The notes under the pieces were generated by a model, which saw only the letters and a list, made by a program, of their open reading frames with translations, had not been told where the DNA came from and did no database searches. The position numbers were made by a program, and so were the translations under genes. Shown piece by piece: positions 16,719-26,665 of a stretch of 64,000 nt of DNA. The DNA is taken from the NCBI RefSeq assembly GCF_039724765.1, contig NZ_CP155729.1, forward strand, positions 2,241,501-2,305,500. The letters are read 5' to 3'. Origin of the DNA: Sagittula stellata E-37 (lineage in GTDB: Bacteria > Pseudomonadota > Alphaproteobacteria > Rhodobacterales > Rhodobacteraceae). Position 1 is the stretch's first letter. Each line of letters opens with the position of its first letter.

Positions 16719-18461
16719 ATGAACCTCTTTGCCGATATCCGCGCGCTTGTCCTCGATGCCATCACGACCCTCGTGACCGAGGGTGTGCTGCCTGACGGTC
16801 TGAACACCGATGCCGTGACGACGGAACCTCCGCGAGATCCGGCGCATGGCGACATGGCGACGAACGCGGCAATGGTGCTGGCCAAACCGGCGGGCAAGAA
16901 GCCGCGCGACATCGCGGAGGCATTGGCGGTCAAGCTGGCAGACGACCCGCGTGTCGCCAGTGCCGAGGTGGCGGGCCCGGGCTTTCTGAACCTGCGGCTG
17001 GAGCCGTCGGTCTGGCAAGCCCTTCCTAAGGCGATCCTGGGCGGCGGCACGGCATATGGCCGGTCCGACATGGGCAAGGGGGAGAAGGTCAACATCGAGT
17101 ACGTCTCGGCCAACCCCACCGGGCCGATGCACGTGGGCCACGCGCGCGGCGCGATCGTGGGCGATGCCATGGCCTCGCTGCTGGCCTATGCCGGCTACGA
17201 CGTGACCCGCGAATACTACATCAACGACGGCGGCGCGCAGGTCGACGTGCTGGCGCGGTCCGTGTACCTGCGTTACCAGGAGGCGCACGATCTGTCGGTC
17301 GACTGGCCCGAAGGCAGCTATCCCGGCGATTATCTGATCCCGGTCGGCGAGGCGCTGAAGGACAAGGTGGGCGACGTCTGGCTGGAAGCCCCCGAGAAGG
17401 TCTGGCTGCCGGAGGTCCGTGAGTTCGCGACCGCGGCGATGATGGCCCTGATCCGCGACGACCTGGCCGCGCTTGGCGTGCACATGGATGTCTTCTTCTC
17501 CGAGAAGTCGCTGTACGGCACCGGCCGGATCGAGGCGGCGATCGACGCGCTGAAAGAGATGGGGCTGATCTACTGGGGCGTCCTGCCGAAGCCCAAGGGC
17601 AAGGCGGAAGAAGATTGGGAAGAACGCGAGCAGTGGCTGTTCAAGTCGACCGATTTCGGTGACGACGAGGATCGCCCGGTGATGAAGGCGGATGGGTCCT
17701 GGGCGTATTTCGCGCCGGATATCGCGTATCACTACGACAAGGTGCAGCGCGGGTTCGATCTGCTGATCAACATCTTCGGCGCGGATCACGGCGGTTACGT
17801 CAAGCGGCTGAAAGCGGTGGTCAAGGCGCTGAGCCAGGATCGCGTGCCGCTGGACATCAAGCTGATCCAGCTGGTGAAGCTGTTCAAGAACGGCGCGCCG
17901 TTCAAGATGTCGAAGCGGGCAGGGACCTTCATCACGCTGCGCGATCTCGTGGACGAGGTGGGCGCCGACGTGGCGCGGTTCCACATGCTGACGCGGAAAT
18001 CCGACGCGACGCTGGACTTCGACTTCGACAAGGTGGTCGAGCAGTCGAAGGAAAACCCGGTGTTCTACGTGCAGTACGCCCACGCGCGGATCTGTTCGGT
18101 GCTGCGCAAGGCGGGGGCCGAGGGCATCGACGTGTCCGATGCGACGCTGGCGGCGCAGGACCTGTCCGGCATGACGCATCCGGCCGAGCTGCACCTCGCC
18201 GCGAAGCTGGCGGAATGGCCGCGTCTGGTGGAGATCGCCGCGCGCACACACGAACCGCACCGGGTGGCGACGTACCTCGGCGAACTGGCGGCGGACCTGC
18301 ATGGGCTGTGGAACCGGGGCAACGACGAACCGGCGTTGCGGTTCCTCCAGGATGACCCTGTTGCAACACAGTCGAAAATCGCGCTGGCACGCGCCACGGC
18401 AGTTGTGATTTCCGCTGGCCTTGGTATCTTGGGCGTGACCCCGGTGGAAGAAATGCGCTGA
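16719..18461 (+). CDS. argS: arginyl-tRNA synthetase
   Basis: Class I aminoacyl-tRNA synthetase charging tRNA-Arg. The 580-residue protein shows the HIGH-type motif in [19 protein letters not shown] (near residue 130), the KMSKS-type loop [16 protein letters not shown], and a C-terminal DALR anticodon-binding domain ([17 protein letters not shown] onward). The start [15 protein letters not shown] is preceded by CTTGGAG. Downstream genes follow the order usual in this group: SPOR protein, nagZ, scpA, scpB. Confidence 0.96.
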   Translation: MNLFADIRALVLDAITTLVTEGVLPDGLNTDAVTTEPPRDPAHGDMATNAAMVLAKPAGKKPRDIAEALAVKLADDPRVASAEVAGPGFLNLRLEPSVWQALPKAILGGGTAYGRSDMGKGEKVNIEYVSANPTGPMHVGHARGAIVGDAMASLLAYAGYDVTREYYINDGGAQVDVLARSVYLRYQEAHDLSVDWPEGSYPGDYLIPVGEALKDKVGDVWLEAPEKVWLPEVREFATAAMMALIRDDLAALGVHMDVFFSEKSLYGTGRIEAAIDALKEMGLIYWGVLPKPKGKAEEDWEEREQWLFKSTDFGDDEDRPVMKADGSWAYFAPDIAYHYDKVQRGFDLLINIFGADHGGYVKRLKAVVKALSQDRVPLDIKLIQLVKLFKNGAPFKMSKRAGTFITLRDLVDEVGADVARFHMLTRKSDATLDFDFDKVVEQSKENPVFYVQYAHARICSVLRKAGAEGIDVSDATLAAQDLSGMTHPAELHLAAKLAEWPRLVEIAARTHEPHRVATYLGELAADLHGLWNRGNDEPALRFLQDDPVATQSKIALARATAVVISAGLGILGVTPVEEMR

Positions 18462-18599
18462 CATAAGGCGCGCGCCGCCGGGTCCGACAGGCGCTTATCC
18501 AATCCGATTGGGCTGGTCCTACGGGCCGGCGGCGTCTTCATGAAGGACGAGCAGCATCACCTTGCCGGCAATGTACTGGCGGGGGAACACGAGGCAGAC

Positions 18600-19700
18600 A
18601 TGGCGGACTATTCCTATGACGCGGGGCGCATTGCGCCTGTTTCCGGGCATTTTCAGCACGGTGGCCAACGGTACGACGGCGAACGCGCTGCCGATTACGG
18701 CGCTCAGGACTATGGCGCGGCGGCGCAGGTCCGGACGGTTTCGATGACCAACCTGCTGGGCGCTGCGGCGTCTCTGGCGTTGGTCGTTGGTGTCGGCATC
18801 TGGGGCTACGGCGTGATGGCGCGGGACGTCAGCGGCGTGCCGGTCGTGCGCGCGGCCTCCGGTCCGATGCGGGTGGCGCCCGAAGATCCGGGCGGTACGC
18901 TGGCCGATCACCAGGGGCTGGCGGTCAACGCCGTGGCGGGGCAGGGGTCTGCCGAAGGGCCTGCGCAACAGCTTGTCCTGGCACCGCGCCCGGCTGGGCT
19001 TGCCTCCGAAGACGTGGCCACGGGGGCACTGTCCCTGGCGTTGCAGCAGGACGCAGAAGCGATGGCCACCGCGGCGGAGGATGGCGCGACGCCGGCGGTG
19101 TTGTCGACGCAATCCGGCGACAATGCAGAAAACGACCCTATTCTTGCACTGGCGGCCCAGATCGCGGCCGAAAGCGAGCCGTTGACGCCTTTGGCGCCCG
19201 GCGCAGACAACCCCGTGGTGACAGAGGTGCAGGACGTGTCGTCTTCGGGCGCGCGCGATCTTTTCCCGGAAGACGAATACGAGGAAGAGGCCGAGATGCC
19301 CAAGCCCGGTCCCGGACTTGGCCGGTCGCTCAGGCCCAGGCTGCGGCCCTCCGGCTTGCAGGTGGCGTCGGTCGGGCCGGTCGATGCCGACGTGATCGCC
19401 GCCGCCGTGGCCAGCGTCACCAAGGAGATCGACCCCGCGACTCTGCCCGCCGGCACACGGCTGGTGCAGATCGGCGCGTTCGACAGCGCCGAGACGGCGC
19501 GGTCCGAATGGACACGTCTGGAGACCCGCTTTGGCGACTTCATGGACGGCAAGGGCCGGGTGATCCAGCAGGCGACATCGGGCGGGCGGACGTTCTACCG
19601 CCTGCGGGCCGAGGGCTTCGTCGACCTGTCGGATGCGCGGCGGTTCTGCGCGGCGTTTGTCGCCGAGAAGGTGGACTGCATCCCGGTGGTCACGCGATGA
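18600..19700 (+). CDS. SPOR-domain peptidoglycan-binding membrane protein
   Basis: A 366-residue bitopic protein. An N-terminal cytoplasmic tail (MADYSYDAGRIAPVSG) leads to one transmembrane helix at residues about 49-72 (MTNLLGAAASLALVVGVGIW), then a long low-complexity, acidic periplasmic linker and a C-terminal SPOR domain (about residues 285-366, GTRLVQIGAFDSAETARSEW). SPOR domains bind glycan strands stripped of peptides at division sites, which fits the neighbouring nagZ. GAGGCAG supports ATG 18600; ATG 18540, twenty codons upstream, is possible. Stop and nagZ start overlap (ATGA). Confidence 0.85.
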   Translation: MADYSYDAGRIAPVSGHFQHGGQRYDGERAADYGAQDYGAAAQVRTVSMTNLLGAAASLALVVGVGIWGYGVMARDVSGVPVVRAASGPMRVAPEDPGGTLADHQGLAVNAVAGQGSAEGPAQQLVLAPRPAGLASEDVATGALSLALQQDAEAMATAAEDGATPAVLSTQSGDNAENDPILALAAQIAAESEPLTPLAPGADNPVVTEVQDVSSSGARDLFPEDEYEEEAEMPKPGPGLGRSLRPRLRPSGLQVASVGPVDADVIAAAVASVTKEIDPATLPAGTRLVQIGAFDSAETARSEWTRLETRFGDFMDGKGRVIQQATSGGRTFYRLRAEGFVDLSDARRFCAAFVAEKVDCIPVVTR

Positions 19701-20677
19701 ACCGCTTCGGCGCGGCCATCCTTGGCTGCGCGGGGCAGGCGCTGACGGCGGACGAGAGGGCGCTGTTCCGGGACGTGCGCCCTTTCGGCTTCATCCTCTT
19801 TGCCCGCAACATCGAAAGCGCCGACCAGGTCCGGACGCTGTGTGACCAGATGCGCGCAGCCGCCGGTTTCGACGCGCCGGTGTTCATCGACCAGGAAGGC
19901 GGGCGCGTGCAGCGCCTGCGCGCGCCGCTGGCAAAGGAATTCCGGCCGCCGCTTGACGACGTGGCGCTGGGGCCGCGGGCCTTCTGGCTGCGCGCCCGTC
20001 TGATCGCGCACGAACTGCGGTCCATGGGGATCGACGGAAACTGCATCCCGACGCTGGACGTCGCGCGGGACGAGACGCACCCGATCCTGCGCAACCGCTG
20101 TTACGGCACCGACGTGGCGACCGTGGTCCGCCATGGCCGCGCCGTGGCGGATGGGCTGTTCGCGGGCGGTGTTCTGCCGGTGATGAAGCACATGCCCGGC
20201 CACGGGCTTGGCACACTGGACAGTCACAAGGACCTGCCGCGCGTCGGCGCGCCGCGAGATGTGCTCGACCATACCGATTTTGCCGCGTTTCGTGCATTGA
20301 ACGACCTGCCGTTGGCCATGACGGCACATTTGGTGTTCGAAGAGATCGACCCGCAACCGGCCACGGTATCGAACATCATGGTCAAGGTGATCCGTAAAGA
20401 GATCGGATTTGACGGGCTTTTGATGACCGACGACATCTCGATGGAGGCGTTGAGCGGCACGGTGGACGAACGCTGTGCCGCGGCGTTGGCGGCGGGTTGC
20501 GACCTTGTCCTGCACTGCAACGGCGCCTTCGATGAGATGGTGTCGATCTGGGACCGCTGCGGAGAGATGACCCCGGCGGCACAGACCCGCGCAGAGGCGG
20601 CGCTGGCCGCCCGCCGCGCGCCCGACGATGTTGACATCGCGGCGCTGGAGGCTGAGTTTGACGCCTTGACCGCGTGA
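19697..20677 (+). CDS. nagZ: beta-N-acetylhexosaminidase (GH3), peptidoglycan recycling
   Basis: NagZ removes N-acetylglucosamine from anhydro-muropeptides in the cytoplasm. The 326-residue product is the usual single-domain length and shows PVFIDQEGGRVQRL, the KHMPGHGLGTLDSHKDLP loop with the catalytic histidine, and LLMTDDISMEAL with the nucleophile aspartate. It lacks a signal peptide, as expected. It is translationally coupled to the SPOR gene and sits 10 bases before scpA. Confidence 0.95.
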   Translation: MNRFGAAILGCAGQALTADERALFRDVRPFGFILFARNIESADQVRTLCDQMRAAAGFDAPVFIDQEGGRVQRLRAPLAKEFRPPLDDVALGPRAFWLRARLIAHELRSMGIDGNCIPTLDVARDETHPILRNRCYGTDVATVVRHGRAVADGLFAGGVLPVMKHMPGHGLGTLDSHKDLPRVGAPRDVLDHTDFAAFRALNDLPLAMTAHLVFEEIDPQPATVSNIMVKVIRKEIGFDGLLMTDDISMEALSGTVDERCAAALAAGCDLVLHCNGAFDEMVSIWDRCGEMTPAAQTRAEAALAARRAPDDVDIAALEAEFDALTA

Positions 20678-20687
20678 AGAGTGTCCG

Positions 20688-21482
20688 ATGGACGATACCG
20701 ACACAGAGCCGGAACTGCCGCTTTCCGTCGCCGATCGCATGGCGGCGGAAGCTTTGGTCGTGGACGTCGAGGGCTTCGAGGGACCGCTCGACCTGCTTCT
20801 GAACATGGCGCGCACGCAGAAGGTGGACCTGCGCCAGATCAGCGTTCTGGACCTGGCGCGGCAGTACCTCGTCTTTGTCGAGAAGGCCAAGGCGCTGCGG
20901 ATCGAACTGGCGGCGGACTACCTCGTGATGGCGGCTTGGCTCGCGTTCCTGAAATCGCGCCTCCTGCTGCCGCCCGACCCGACGGAGGAAGGCCCCTCGG
21001 GCGAGGATCTGGCGGCGCATCTGGCTTTTCAGCTTGAGCGGTTGCAGGCGATGCGCGAGGTGGCGGCCAAGCTGATGGCGCGCGACCGGCTGGGCCGCGA
21101 TTTCTTTGCCCGCGGCGTGCCGGAAGAGATGGAGCGCGTGCGGAAGGTGGTCTACACCGCCTCGCTGCTGGACCTGATGCAGGGCTACGCGCGCATCCGC
21201 ACCAAGGACGAATTCCGGCCCTTCGTGATGGACCGGGACAAGGTGTTTACCATGGAACAGGCGCTGGACCGGATGCGCGGCATGATCGGCTTTGCGGGCC
21301 AGTGGACGGACATTCAGGGCTATCTGCCGGACGGTTGGAACGAAGACCCTGTGATGTGGCGCTCGGCCACGGCGGCGACTTTCGCGGCCTCGCTGGAACT
21401 GGTGAAGGAGGGCAAGGTGGAGCTTCGGCAGAGCGGCACATTCGAGCCGATCCAGCTGCGCCGCCGGGAGGGCCGGGAATGA
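20688..21482 (+). CDS. scpA: segregation and condensation protein A
   Basis: ScpA is the kleisin that bridges SMC heads in the bacterial condensin with ScpB. The 264-residue protein shows the family core FEGPLDLLLNMARTQKVDL (residues about 27-45), ISVLDLARQYLVFVE and the EYLVMAA-like helix (ADYLVMAAWLAFLKSRLLLP). The start codon may be GTG at 20683 region or ATG 20688; ATG gives MDDTDTEPELPLSV. It overlaps scpB by four bases. Confidence 0.93.
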   Translation: MDDTDTEPELPLSVADRMAAEALVVDVEGFEGPLDLLLNMARTQKVDLRQISVLDLARQYLVFVEKAKALRIELAADYLVMAAWLAFLKSRLLLPPDPTEEGPSGEDLAAHLAFQLERLQAMREVAAKLMARDRLGRDFFARGVPEEMERVRKVVYTASLLDLMQGYARIRTKDEFRPFVMDRDKVFTMEQALDRMRGMIGFAGQWTDIQGYLPDGWNEDPVMWRSATAATFAASLELVKEGKVELRQSGTFEPIQLRRREGRE

Positions 21483-22168
21483 ACGATCTGCCGGAGACCG
21501 GACAGGAGGGGGCCGAAGACGTCGCCGAACCGATACGCGAGTCGTTGTTCGAGGCGCCGCCCATGGGCGAGCAGGAGCGCATGGTGGAGGCGATCCTGTT
21601 CGCCAGCGCCGAGGCCGTGACGGTGAAGGACCTGGGCGACCGGATGCCCCACGGCTGCGATCCGGCGGAGGCGCTGGTGCATCTGCGCAAGCGTTACGAG
21701 GGGCGCGGCGTGCGCGTGGTGCGCGTGGGCGACGCCTGGGCGATGCGCACCGCCCCCGACCTGGGCTACCTGATGCAGCGCGAGATGGTGGAGACCCGCA
21801 AGCTGTCGCGCGCGGCGGTGGAGACCTTGGCGATCATCGCCTACCACCAGCCGGTGACGCGCGCGGAAATCGAGGAAATCCGGGGGGTTGCCGTGTCGCG
21901 CGGCACGGTCGACCAGTTGATCGAGATGGATTGGATCCGTTTCGGACGACGCCGGATGACACCGGGACGACCGGTGACCTTTGTGGTGACGCAGGGCTTT
22001 CTCGATCACTTCGGGCTGGAATCGGCGCGCGATCTTCCCGGGCTGGCGGAACTGCGGTCGGCGGGGCTTTTGGAGAGCCGCCCGTCGCCGATCGGGCCTA
22101 TGGGCGACGAGCGAGACCCGGACGAGATGGAGGCCGGCGAAGGCCAGTCGGAACTGTTCGAGGACTAG
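21479..22168 (+). CDS. scpB: segregation and condensation protein B
   Basis: ScpB dimers bind ScpA in the SMC complex through winged-helix domains. The 229-residue protein contains MVEAILFASAEAVTVKDLGDRM, the second winged-helix with LSRAAVETLAIIAYHQPVTRAEIEEIRGV (residues about 110-138), and FVVTQGFLDHFGLESARDLPGL near the end. Start overlaps the scpA stop (ATGA). In many relatives tat genes follow; here a small Arg-rich protein gene does. Confidence 0.94.
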   Translation: MNDLPETGQEGAEDVAEPIRESLFEAPPMGEQERMVEAILFASAEAVTVKDLGDRMPHGCDPAEALVHLRKRYEGRGVRVVRVGDAWAMRTAPDLGYLMQREMVETRKLSRAAVETLAIIAYHQPVTRAEIEEIRGVAVSRGTVDQLIEMDWIRFGRRRMTPGRPVTFVVTQGFLDHFGLESARDLPGLAELRSAGLLESRPSPIGPMGDERDPDEMEAGEGQSELFED

Positions 22169-22328
22169 GGACAATTCCCCGTGTGCGCCCAAGATTGGAC
22201 GCAATTGCGCGTTACGGTCTGGTAAGTTCTTGGTGAAACGGGGCGCGGTGCAGGCCGCTGCCCGGGCAGCTACATAATCCAAGGGATGCGGACCAGCGTG
22301 CCGCGTCCGAGAGGAGGCAGGCAGGAGC

Positions 22329-22580
22329 ATGGACCAGATCATTCGGATGATCGTCAATCAGGTGGTGCGGCAATTCGTGAGCCGGGGTGTCAACGCCGGT
22401 ATGAACCGCGCCTTCGGGCAGGGCCGTGGCGGGCAACGCGGCGACCGGATGCGCGGCGACGGTATGGCGCAGAGCTTTGACGACGGGCGGGGTGCGGAGC
22501 AGCCGGACCGGCAGGCGCAGCGCGAGGCGCGGCAGGCCCGCCGCGCGGCTCGACAGGCGCGGCGCGACGGACAGTCCTGA
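22329..22580 (+). CDS. small basic low-complexity protein
   Basis: An 83-residue hypothetical protein: an N-terminal amphipathic helix (MDQIIRMIVNQVVRQFVSRG) followed by a Gly/Arg/Asp-rich middle and a tail of repeating RQAR/RRAAR motifs. It has no hydrophobic core for a membrane segment. GGAGG lies 14-18 bases ahead. The Arg-rich tail suggests nucleic acid or anionic membrane contact, but function is not known. A hairpin terminator follows at about 22632. Confidence 0.6.
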   Translation: MDQIIRMIVNQVVRQFVSRGVNAGMNRAFGQGRGGQRGDRMRGDGMAQSFDDGRGAEQPDRQAQREARQARRAARQARRDGQS

Positions 22581-22629
22581 GCGCGATCCGGTACGCGTCT
22601 GCGCCACGCCCTCAGGCTGACCGCACCAA

Positions 22630-22658
22630 AAAAGGCCCCGCCGTGTGGCAGGGCCTTC
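22630..22658. terminator. rho-independent terminator between convergent genes
   Basis: AAGGCCCCGCC / GGCAGGGCCTT with a four-base loop and one internal mismatch, flanked by six A on the left and TTCCT on the right. It lies between the stops of the small basic gene (+) and the SH3 protein gene (-), and would work best on the minus strand, where it is followed by a T run. Confidence 0.8.
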
Positions 22659-22679
22659 CTGTGTCTGGCCGTATCAGCG

Positions 22680-23339
22680 TCAGCGCACGATGTAGACGAT
22701 GCGGCGGTTCTCCGGGTTCACGATGACCGGCGCGTCGTTGACGTAGGCGTAGGTGTAGTCCGCTTCCGGCACGTCGTAGAGCGTCACGCCGTCCGGGATA
22801 CCGGCGCCGACGACGACTTCGCCGTTCAGATAGACCGGCTCGACCGGGTTCTGCGACACGTAGGTGACGGTGGTCTCTGCCGGGGTGGCTGCGGCGCCCC
22901 CTGCGGCCCCCAGCACAACGCCTGCGGCGACGGCAGCGGGGCCACCGACCAGAAGCGCGGCGGTCGCGGCGCCAAAGCCTGCGCCCGCGGTCGCGTTCAC
23001 GGCGGTTTCGGTGCCGTCCTTCTCCTGTTCGATGATCTTCACGTCCATGGCATCGGTGTTCTGGTAGATCACCGTCGGTTCCGGCATGGTGGTGTTCAGC
23101 AGGTAGGGGCTGTAGGCCCAGCCTTCGGCGCCGTCAAAGGACACCTTGCACCAGTCGGAGGCCGTGCAGCCGTCGACGGAGACCATCGCGTCCTGCGGCA
23201 TCACGCTGACCACTCCGTACTGCGGTCCGGGGCCTTCGCGCAGGTTCAGCTCGGTCGTGGTGGCGGCGTCGAGCGCGAACAGCGGCGCTGCGGTCACGGC
23301 GGTGAGGGCAATGGCGGAGGCTGCGATTTTCTTGAACAT
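22680..23339 (-). CDS. secreted SH3-like protein with DUF1236-type C-terminus
   Basis: A 219-residue exported protein. The first 22 residues (MFKKIAASAIALTAVTAAPL) are a Sec signal peptide. Residues about 27-80 form a bacterial SH3 domain (TTELNLREGPGPQYGVVSVM, WCKVSFDGAEGWAYSPYLL), with two cysteines that may pair. A Gly/Ala-rich segment in the middle is hydrophobic enough to act as a membrane anchor, and the C-terminal about 60 residues (VEPVYLNGEVVVGAGIPDGV, VIVNPENRRIVYIVR) resemble DUF1236. Such proteins act in the periplasm; ligand unknown. Confidence 0.8.
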   Translation of the reverse strand: MFKKIAASAIALTAVTAAPLFALDAATTTELNLREGPGPQYGVVSVMPQDAMVSVDGCTASDWCKVSFDGAEGWAYSPYLLNTTMPEPTVIYQNTDAMDVKIIEQEKDGTETAVNATAGAGFGAATAALLVGGPAAVAAGVVLGAAGGAAATPAETTVTYVSQNPVEPVYLNGEVVVGAGIPDGVTLYDVPEADYTYAYVNDAPVIVNPENRRIVYIVR

Positions 23340-23519
23340 TGATATGCTCCATTGTCGTGGTTTCCGGTATCGGACGGCGTGCCCGATCCTTGGAGCGACA
23401 ACAGGAGAATGGGCCAACCGGTTCCGGTGAAACGGAAAATCCGTCGGTTGACGTGGCGCCATCCGGCAAGGCGCCGCCAAGGCCCGCAGGGAATGCGCGG
23501 AAAGGCGCAGGTTCCCGCG

Positions 23520-24599
23520 TCAGGCGGTCATGAAATGTTTCGAAAGTTTCAGGCCCTGTCCCTGATAGTTCGAGGCGATCCCCTGACCGTAAACCTGGGC
23601 GGGGACTTCGGACATGCGTTCATAGACGAGGCGGCCCACGGTCTGCCCGTGTTCGAGCACGAAGGGCGCCTCGTGGCAGCGCACTTCGAGCACACCGCGC
23701 GCGCCCGCGCCGCCGGCCGCCGCATGGCCGAAGCCGGGGTCGAAGAAACCTGCGTAATGCACGCGGAACTCGCCCACCATGGCGAGGAAGGGGGCCATCT
23801 CGGCGGCGTAGCCCGGCGGTATGTGCACGGCCTCGCGGCTCACGAGGATGTAGAAGGCGCCGGGATCGAGGATCAGCCGGTTGCGGTCGGAGCGCAGGCG
23901 GTCCCAGTAGTCGGCGGGGTCGTAGTGGTTGAGCTTGGCGAGGTCGATCACCCCGGTGTGCGGGCGGGCGCGGTAGCCCACGATGCCCTGCGGCCCGGGT
24001 TCGAGGTCGACGGAAAAGCCAAGCCCTGCGTCGATCACCGCCGGACCGCCCGCCACCAGTCCGACCTCTTCGTGCAGCGCCGTGAGCTGCGCGTCGGAGA
24101 GCACGGATTGACCGCGCCGGAAGCGGATCTGGTTCAGTGTCATGCCGGGGCGCACGAGGACGGAAAAGCTGCGCGGGCAGATCTCGGCCCAGAGGGGGCC
24201 GTCGTAGCCCGGAGCCACGCGGTCGAACTCCGTCCCGCCGTCGGTGATGACGCGGGTCAGCAGGTCGAGCCGCCCGGTGGAGCTTTTGGCGTTGGCGATG
24301 GCGGTGATGTCGTCCGGCAGGCTGAGGCGTTCCATCAGCGGCACGAGGTAGACGCAGCCCTTTTCCAGCACGGCGCCGGGGCCGAGGTCGATCTCGTGCA
24401 TTTCGAACTCGGAGATGCGCGACGCGACGGTCCGGCCCTTGCCCGCGAGGAAGGAGGCGCGGACCCGGTAGGCGCGCGTCCCCAGCCGCAGGTCGAGGCT
24501 GGCGGGCTGCAACTGGCCGGGGGCGAACGGGTCGTCCGCCGCAAGCGCGCCGGTGGAGATCAGGGTCTGGATCTGCTGGCTGGCCAGTACGCCGGTCAT
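23520..24599 (-). CDS. dcd: 2'-deoxycytidine 5'-triphosphate deaminase, long alphaproteobacterial form
   Basis: dCTP deaminase makes dUTP for thymidylate synthesis. The 359-residue protein is a duplicated dUTPase-like fold found in alphaproteobacteria, about twice the length of the E. coli enzyme. Seen: QLQPASLDLRLGTRAYRVRA, AIANAKSSTGRLDLLTRVI with the conserved Ser-Ser-x-Gly-Arg, WAEICPRSFSVLVRPGMTLNQ, and a second-half copy near GLGFSVDLEP. The start is clear. It is transcribed alone toward the SH3 gene. Confidence 0.92.
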   Translation of the reverse strand: MTGVLASQQIQTLISTGALAADDPFAPGQLQPASLDLRLGTRAYRVRASFLAGKGRTVASRISEFEMHEIDLGPGAVLEKGCVYLVPLMERLSLPDDITAIANAKSSTGRLDLLTRVITDGGTEFDRVAPGYDGPLWAEICPRSFSVLVRPGMTLNQIRFRRGQSVLSDAQLTALHEEVGLVAGGPAVIDAGLGFSVDLEPGPQGIVGYRARPHTGVIDLAKLNHYDPADYWDRLRSDRNRLILDPGAFYILVSREAVHIPPGYAAEMAPFLAMVGEFRVHYAGFFDPGFGHAAAGGAGARGVLEVRCHEAPFVLEHGQTVGRLVYERMSEVPAQVYGQGIASNYQGQGLKLSKHFMTA

Positions 24600-24786
24600 G
24601 GGGGTCTCCGTCTTGTCGGGAGTCGTCTTAACAAGCCCCGGCGCGAAGGGGGAGACGAAAAGCGACGCGGGGGCACGTGTGCCCCGGTGCGGCGATTGCG
24701 GATGTTCCGGGAGCGGCAGACACGGTGCGCCAAGCCACCGGACGCGCGGTGCGCGACGGCATGGGGATGCTTGGCGGGGTGTGAAT

Positions 24787-24863
24787 TGGTCGGGCTAGCA
24801 GGACTCGAACCTGCGACCTTCCGTCCCCCAGACGGACGCGCTACCAGGCTGCGCCATAGCCCG
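24787..24863 (-). tRNA. tRNA-Pro (anticodon GGG)
   Basis: A complete 77-base cloverleaf on the minus strand with encoded CCA. The acceptor stem is CGGGCTA / TAGCCCG, the T arm has GGTTCGAATCC, and the anticodon stem TCCGT / ACGGA encloses CTGGGGG, so the anticodon is GGG. All arms pair without mismatch. Confidence 0.97.
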
Positions 24864-24945
24864 ACTTGTCCGGCCTAATTACCGTTTTCTGCGGCAAGGG
24901 CAACCCCCCGCCGCAGCAATTTTCGGGGGATTTCAGAGAGGCCGA

Positions 24946-26178
24946 TCAGACGTCGTCCTGACCCGCGCCATTCAGGCGATCGAGCCGCTGCTGCAGGACC
25001 GGCATTTGCGCGGCGATGGCCCTTGCCTGCTCTGGCGAGAGCAGTGTGAGCGATGCCGCCCGGGCGAGGAGACCGGGGCCGGCGTGCGGAGGTCCGGAAT
25101 CTTCCGGCTGTGCGAAGTCGGGCAGGTTCAGGGCGTTGGTCGCGCGCACCGGCGCGTCCTGCACCGAGATGTCCGGGACGTGCGCCGGGTCGTGCTCTGC
25201 ATCCGGTTCGGCGGGCAGGGCAACGTCTGCTTCCGCGTCTGCTTCCGCCTCGACCGGTTCCGGATCGCCGTCCGGATCGCTGTCCTGCGCGTCGTCCATC
25301 ACGTCCGCCGCTTCGGGGGCGTCGACGATGGGGTCTTCGGCGGGTGCGGCCAAGTCGGGGTCGGGGTCGGATGCCGTGTCGTCGGGCGTTTCCCCGGGCG
25401 AGGGAATGCCAGCGGCGTCCGGAAGATCGAAAGCGAAAGCGGTCTGCAGCGTGTCCTCTGCAAGGCGGGCCATGTCGTCGTCCTCCGTCACCGATTCTCC
25501 CGCATCCGTTGCGGCCACGGCGGTGTGCTCTGCCGTAGCGTCATTTGACAAGGGAACGTCGGCGGGCATGGGCGCAGGCTGTGGCGCGAGGGAGACGGCG
25601 TCGTCCTGTGCGACGGGCGCGGGCTTCAGCGCGGGCGGGGCGAGGGGTTCGTCGGGGGTGTCGAACGGGTCGAGCGGTGGCAGGGAGGGCAGATCTTCGT
25701 CCGTTTCCGCCGCTTCGGCTGCCGCTTCGTGTGTGTCTTCGGGGGCGGAAGCCGCCGGTTCGACAGCGCCCTCCTGACCGGTCTCCGGCGTGTCCTGCGG
25801 AGGTTCTGCAGACCTGCCGGGGAAGGCCACGACGCCGTCGTCGGTCTGCTCGACCTCGATGTAGGGCGCATCCTCGATCAGGGCGGCGTCCTCGTCTTCG
25901 TCGCCGACCTGTGGCGACAGACCGGAAACATACCGCACGCCCTGTTCGCGGAGCACCTTCTGGACGCCCTTGATGGTCAGCCCGTCCTCATGCAGCAACT
26001 TCTTGATTCCGCCGAGCAATTCCATGTCGGCAGGGCGATAGTACCGACGCCCGCCCGCGCGTTTCACCGGTTTGACCTGGGTGAACTTGCTTTCCCAGAA
26101 CCGCAGAACATGCGCAGGGGTCTCTAGCCACTCGGAAACTTCCGAGATGGTGCGGAAGGCGTCAGGCGACTTCGACAT
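24946..26178 (-). CDS. MerR-family regulator with very long acidic C-terminal extension
   Basis: A 410-residue protein. The first about 75 residues are a MerR winged helix ([40 protein letters not shown]). The rest is about 300 residues of Asp/Glu/Pro/Ala-rich, low-complexity sequence with no sensor motif or Cys ligand set, ending in [20 protein letters not shown] and a short helical tail. It is therefore a DNA-binding protein whose effector cannot be read. It follows ihfA by 12 bases on the same strand, an arrangement usual in the group. Confidence 0.88.
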   Translation of the reverse strand: MSKSPDAFRTISEVSEWLETPAHVLRFWESKFTQVKPVKRAGGRRYYRPADMELLGGIKKLLHEDGLTIKGVQKVLREQGVRYVSGLSPQVGDEDEDAALIEDAPYIEVEQTDDGVVAFPGRSAEPPQDTPETGQEGAVEPAASAPEDTHEAAAEAAETDEDLPSLPPLDPFDTPDEPLAPPALKPAPVAQDDAVSLAPQPAPMPADVPLSNDATAEHTAVAATDAGESVTEDDDMARLAEDTLQTAFAFDLPDAAGIPSPGETPDDTASDPDPDLAAPAEDPIVDAPEAADVMDDAQDSDPDGDPEPVEAEADAEADVALPAEPDAEHDPAHVPDISVQDAPVRATNALNLPDFAQPEDSGPPHAGPGLLARAASLTLLSPEQARAIAAQMPVLQQRLDRLNGAGQDDV

Positions 26179-26190
26179 GCGTTACGCGCC

Positions 26191-26493
26191 TCAGCGCTTG
26201 TTGCCCGCGGCCACGCGGTCTTTCATCAAGTGCGAGGGCCGGAAGGTCAGCACGCGGCGCGGCTGGATCGGAACCTCTTCACCTGTCTTGGGGTTGCGCC
26301 CCACACGCGCGGCCTTCTCGCGCACGGAAAACGTGCCGAAGGACGAAATCTTGACCTGTTCTCCTTCGACAAGCGCGTCCGACATGTGCTGAAGCACTGC
26401 CTCGACCAGTTCCGCGCTCTCGTTCCGCGACAGACCAACCTCGCGAAATACCGCTTCGCTCAAGTCCATACGCGTCAGGGTTTTTTCCCCCAT
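26191..26493 (-). CDS. ihfA: integration host factor alpha subunit
   Basis: IHF bends DNA as an alpha/beta heterodimer in replication, recombination and transcription. The 100-residue product matches: [20 protein letters not shown] at the start, [26 protein letters not shown] and [14 protein letters not shown] in the beta arm. Two candidate ATG codons exist (26499 and 26493); GGAGG is eight bases from the 26493 start and only two from the other, so 26493 is chosen. IHF may also serve the integrase of the prophage downstream. Confidence 0.95.
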   Translation of the reverse strand: MGEKTLTRMDLSEAVFREVGLSRNESAELVEAVLQHMSDALVEGEQVKISSFGTFSVREKAARVGRNPKTGEEVPIQPRRVLTFRPSHLMKDRVAAGNKR

Positions 26494-26665
26494 ACTCATT
26501 CCCTCCGCTGTCCTGGTGCAGCTTATGCGCGTGCCAAATCCCAAGTCAATATCAATGGCTTGGAGAGGGGATTTTAGATGGCATGCCAAGACGGCAAGTT
26601 GCCTTTTGTCGCATATTGAAAAAGAGGCCCGCGAAGTCCGATCCGGCGCCAAAGCGGCGCCGGTG

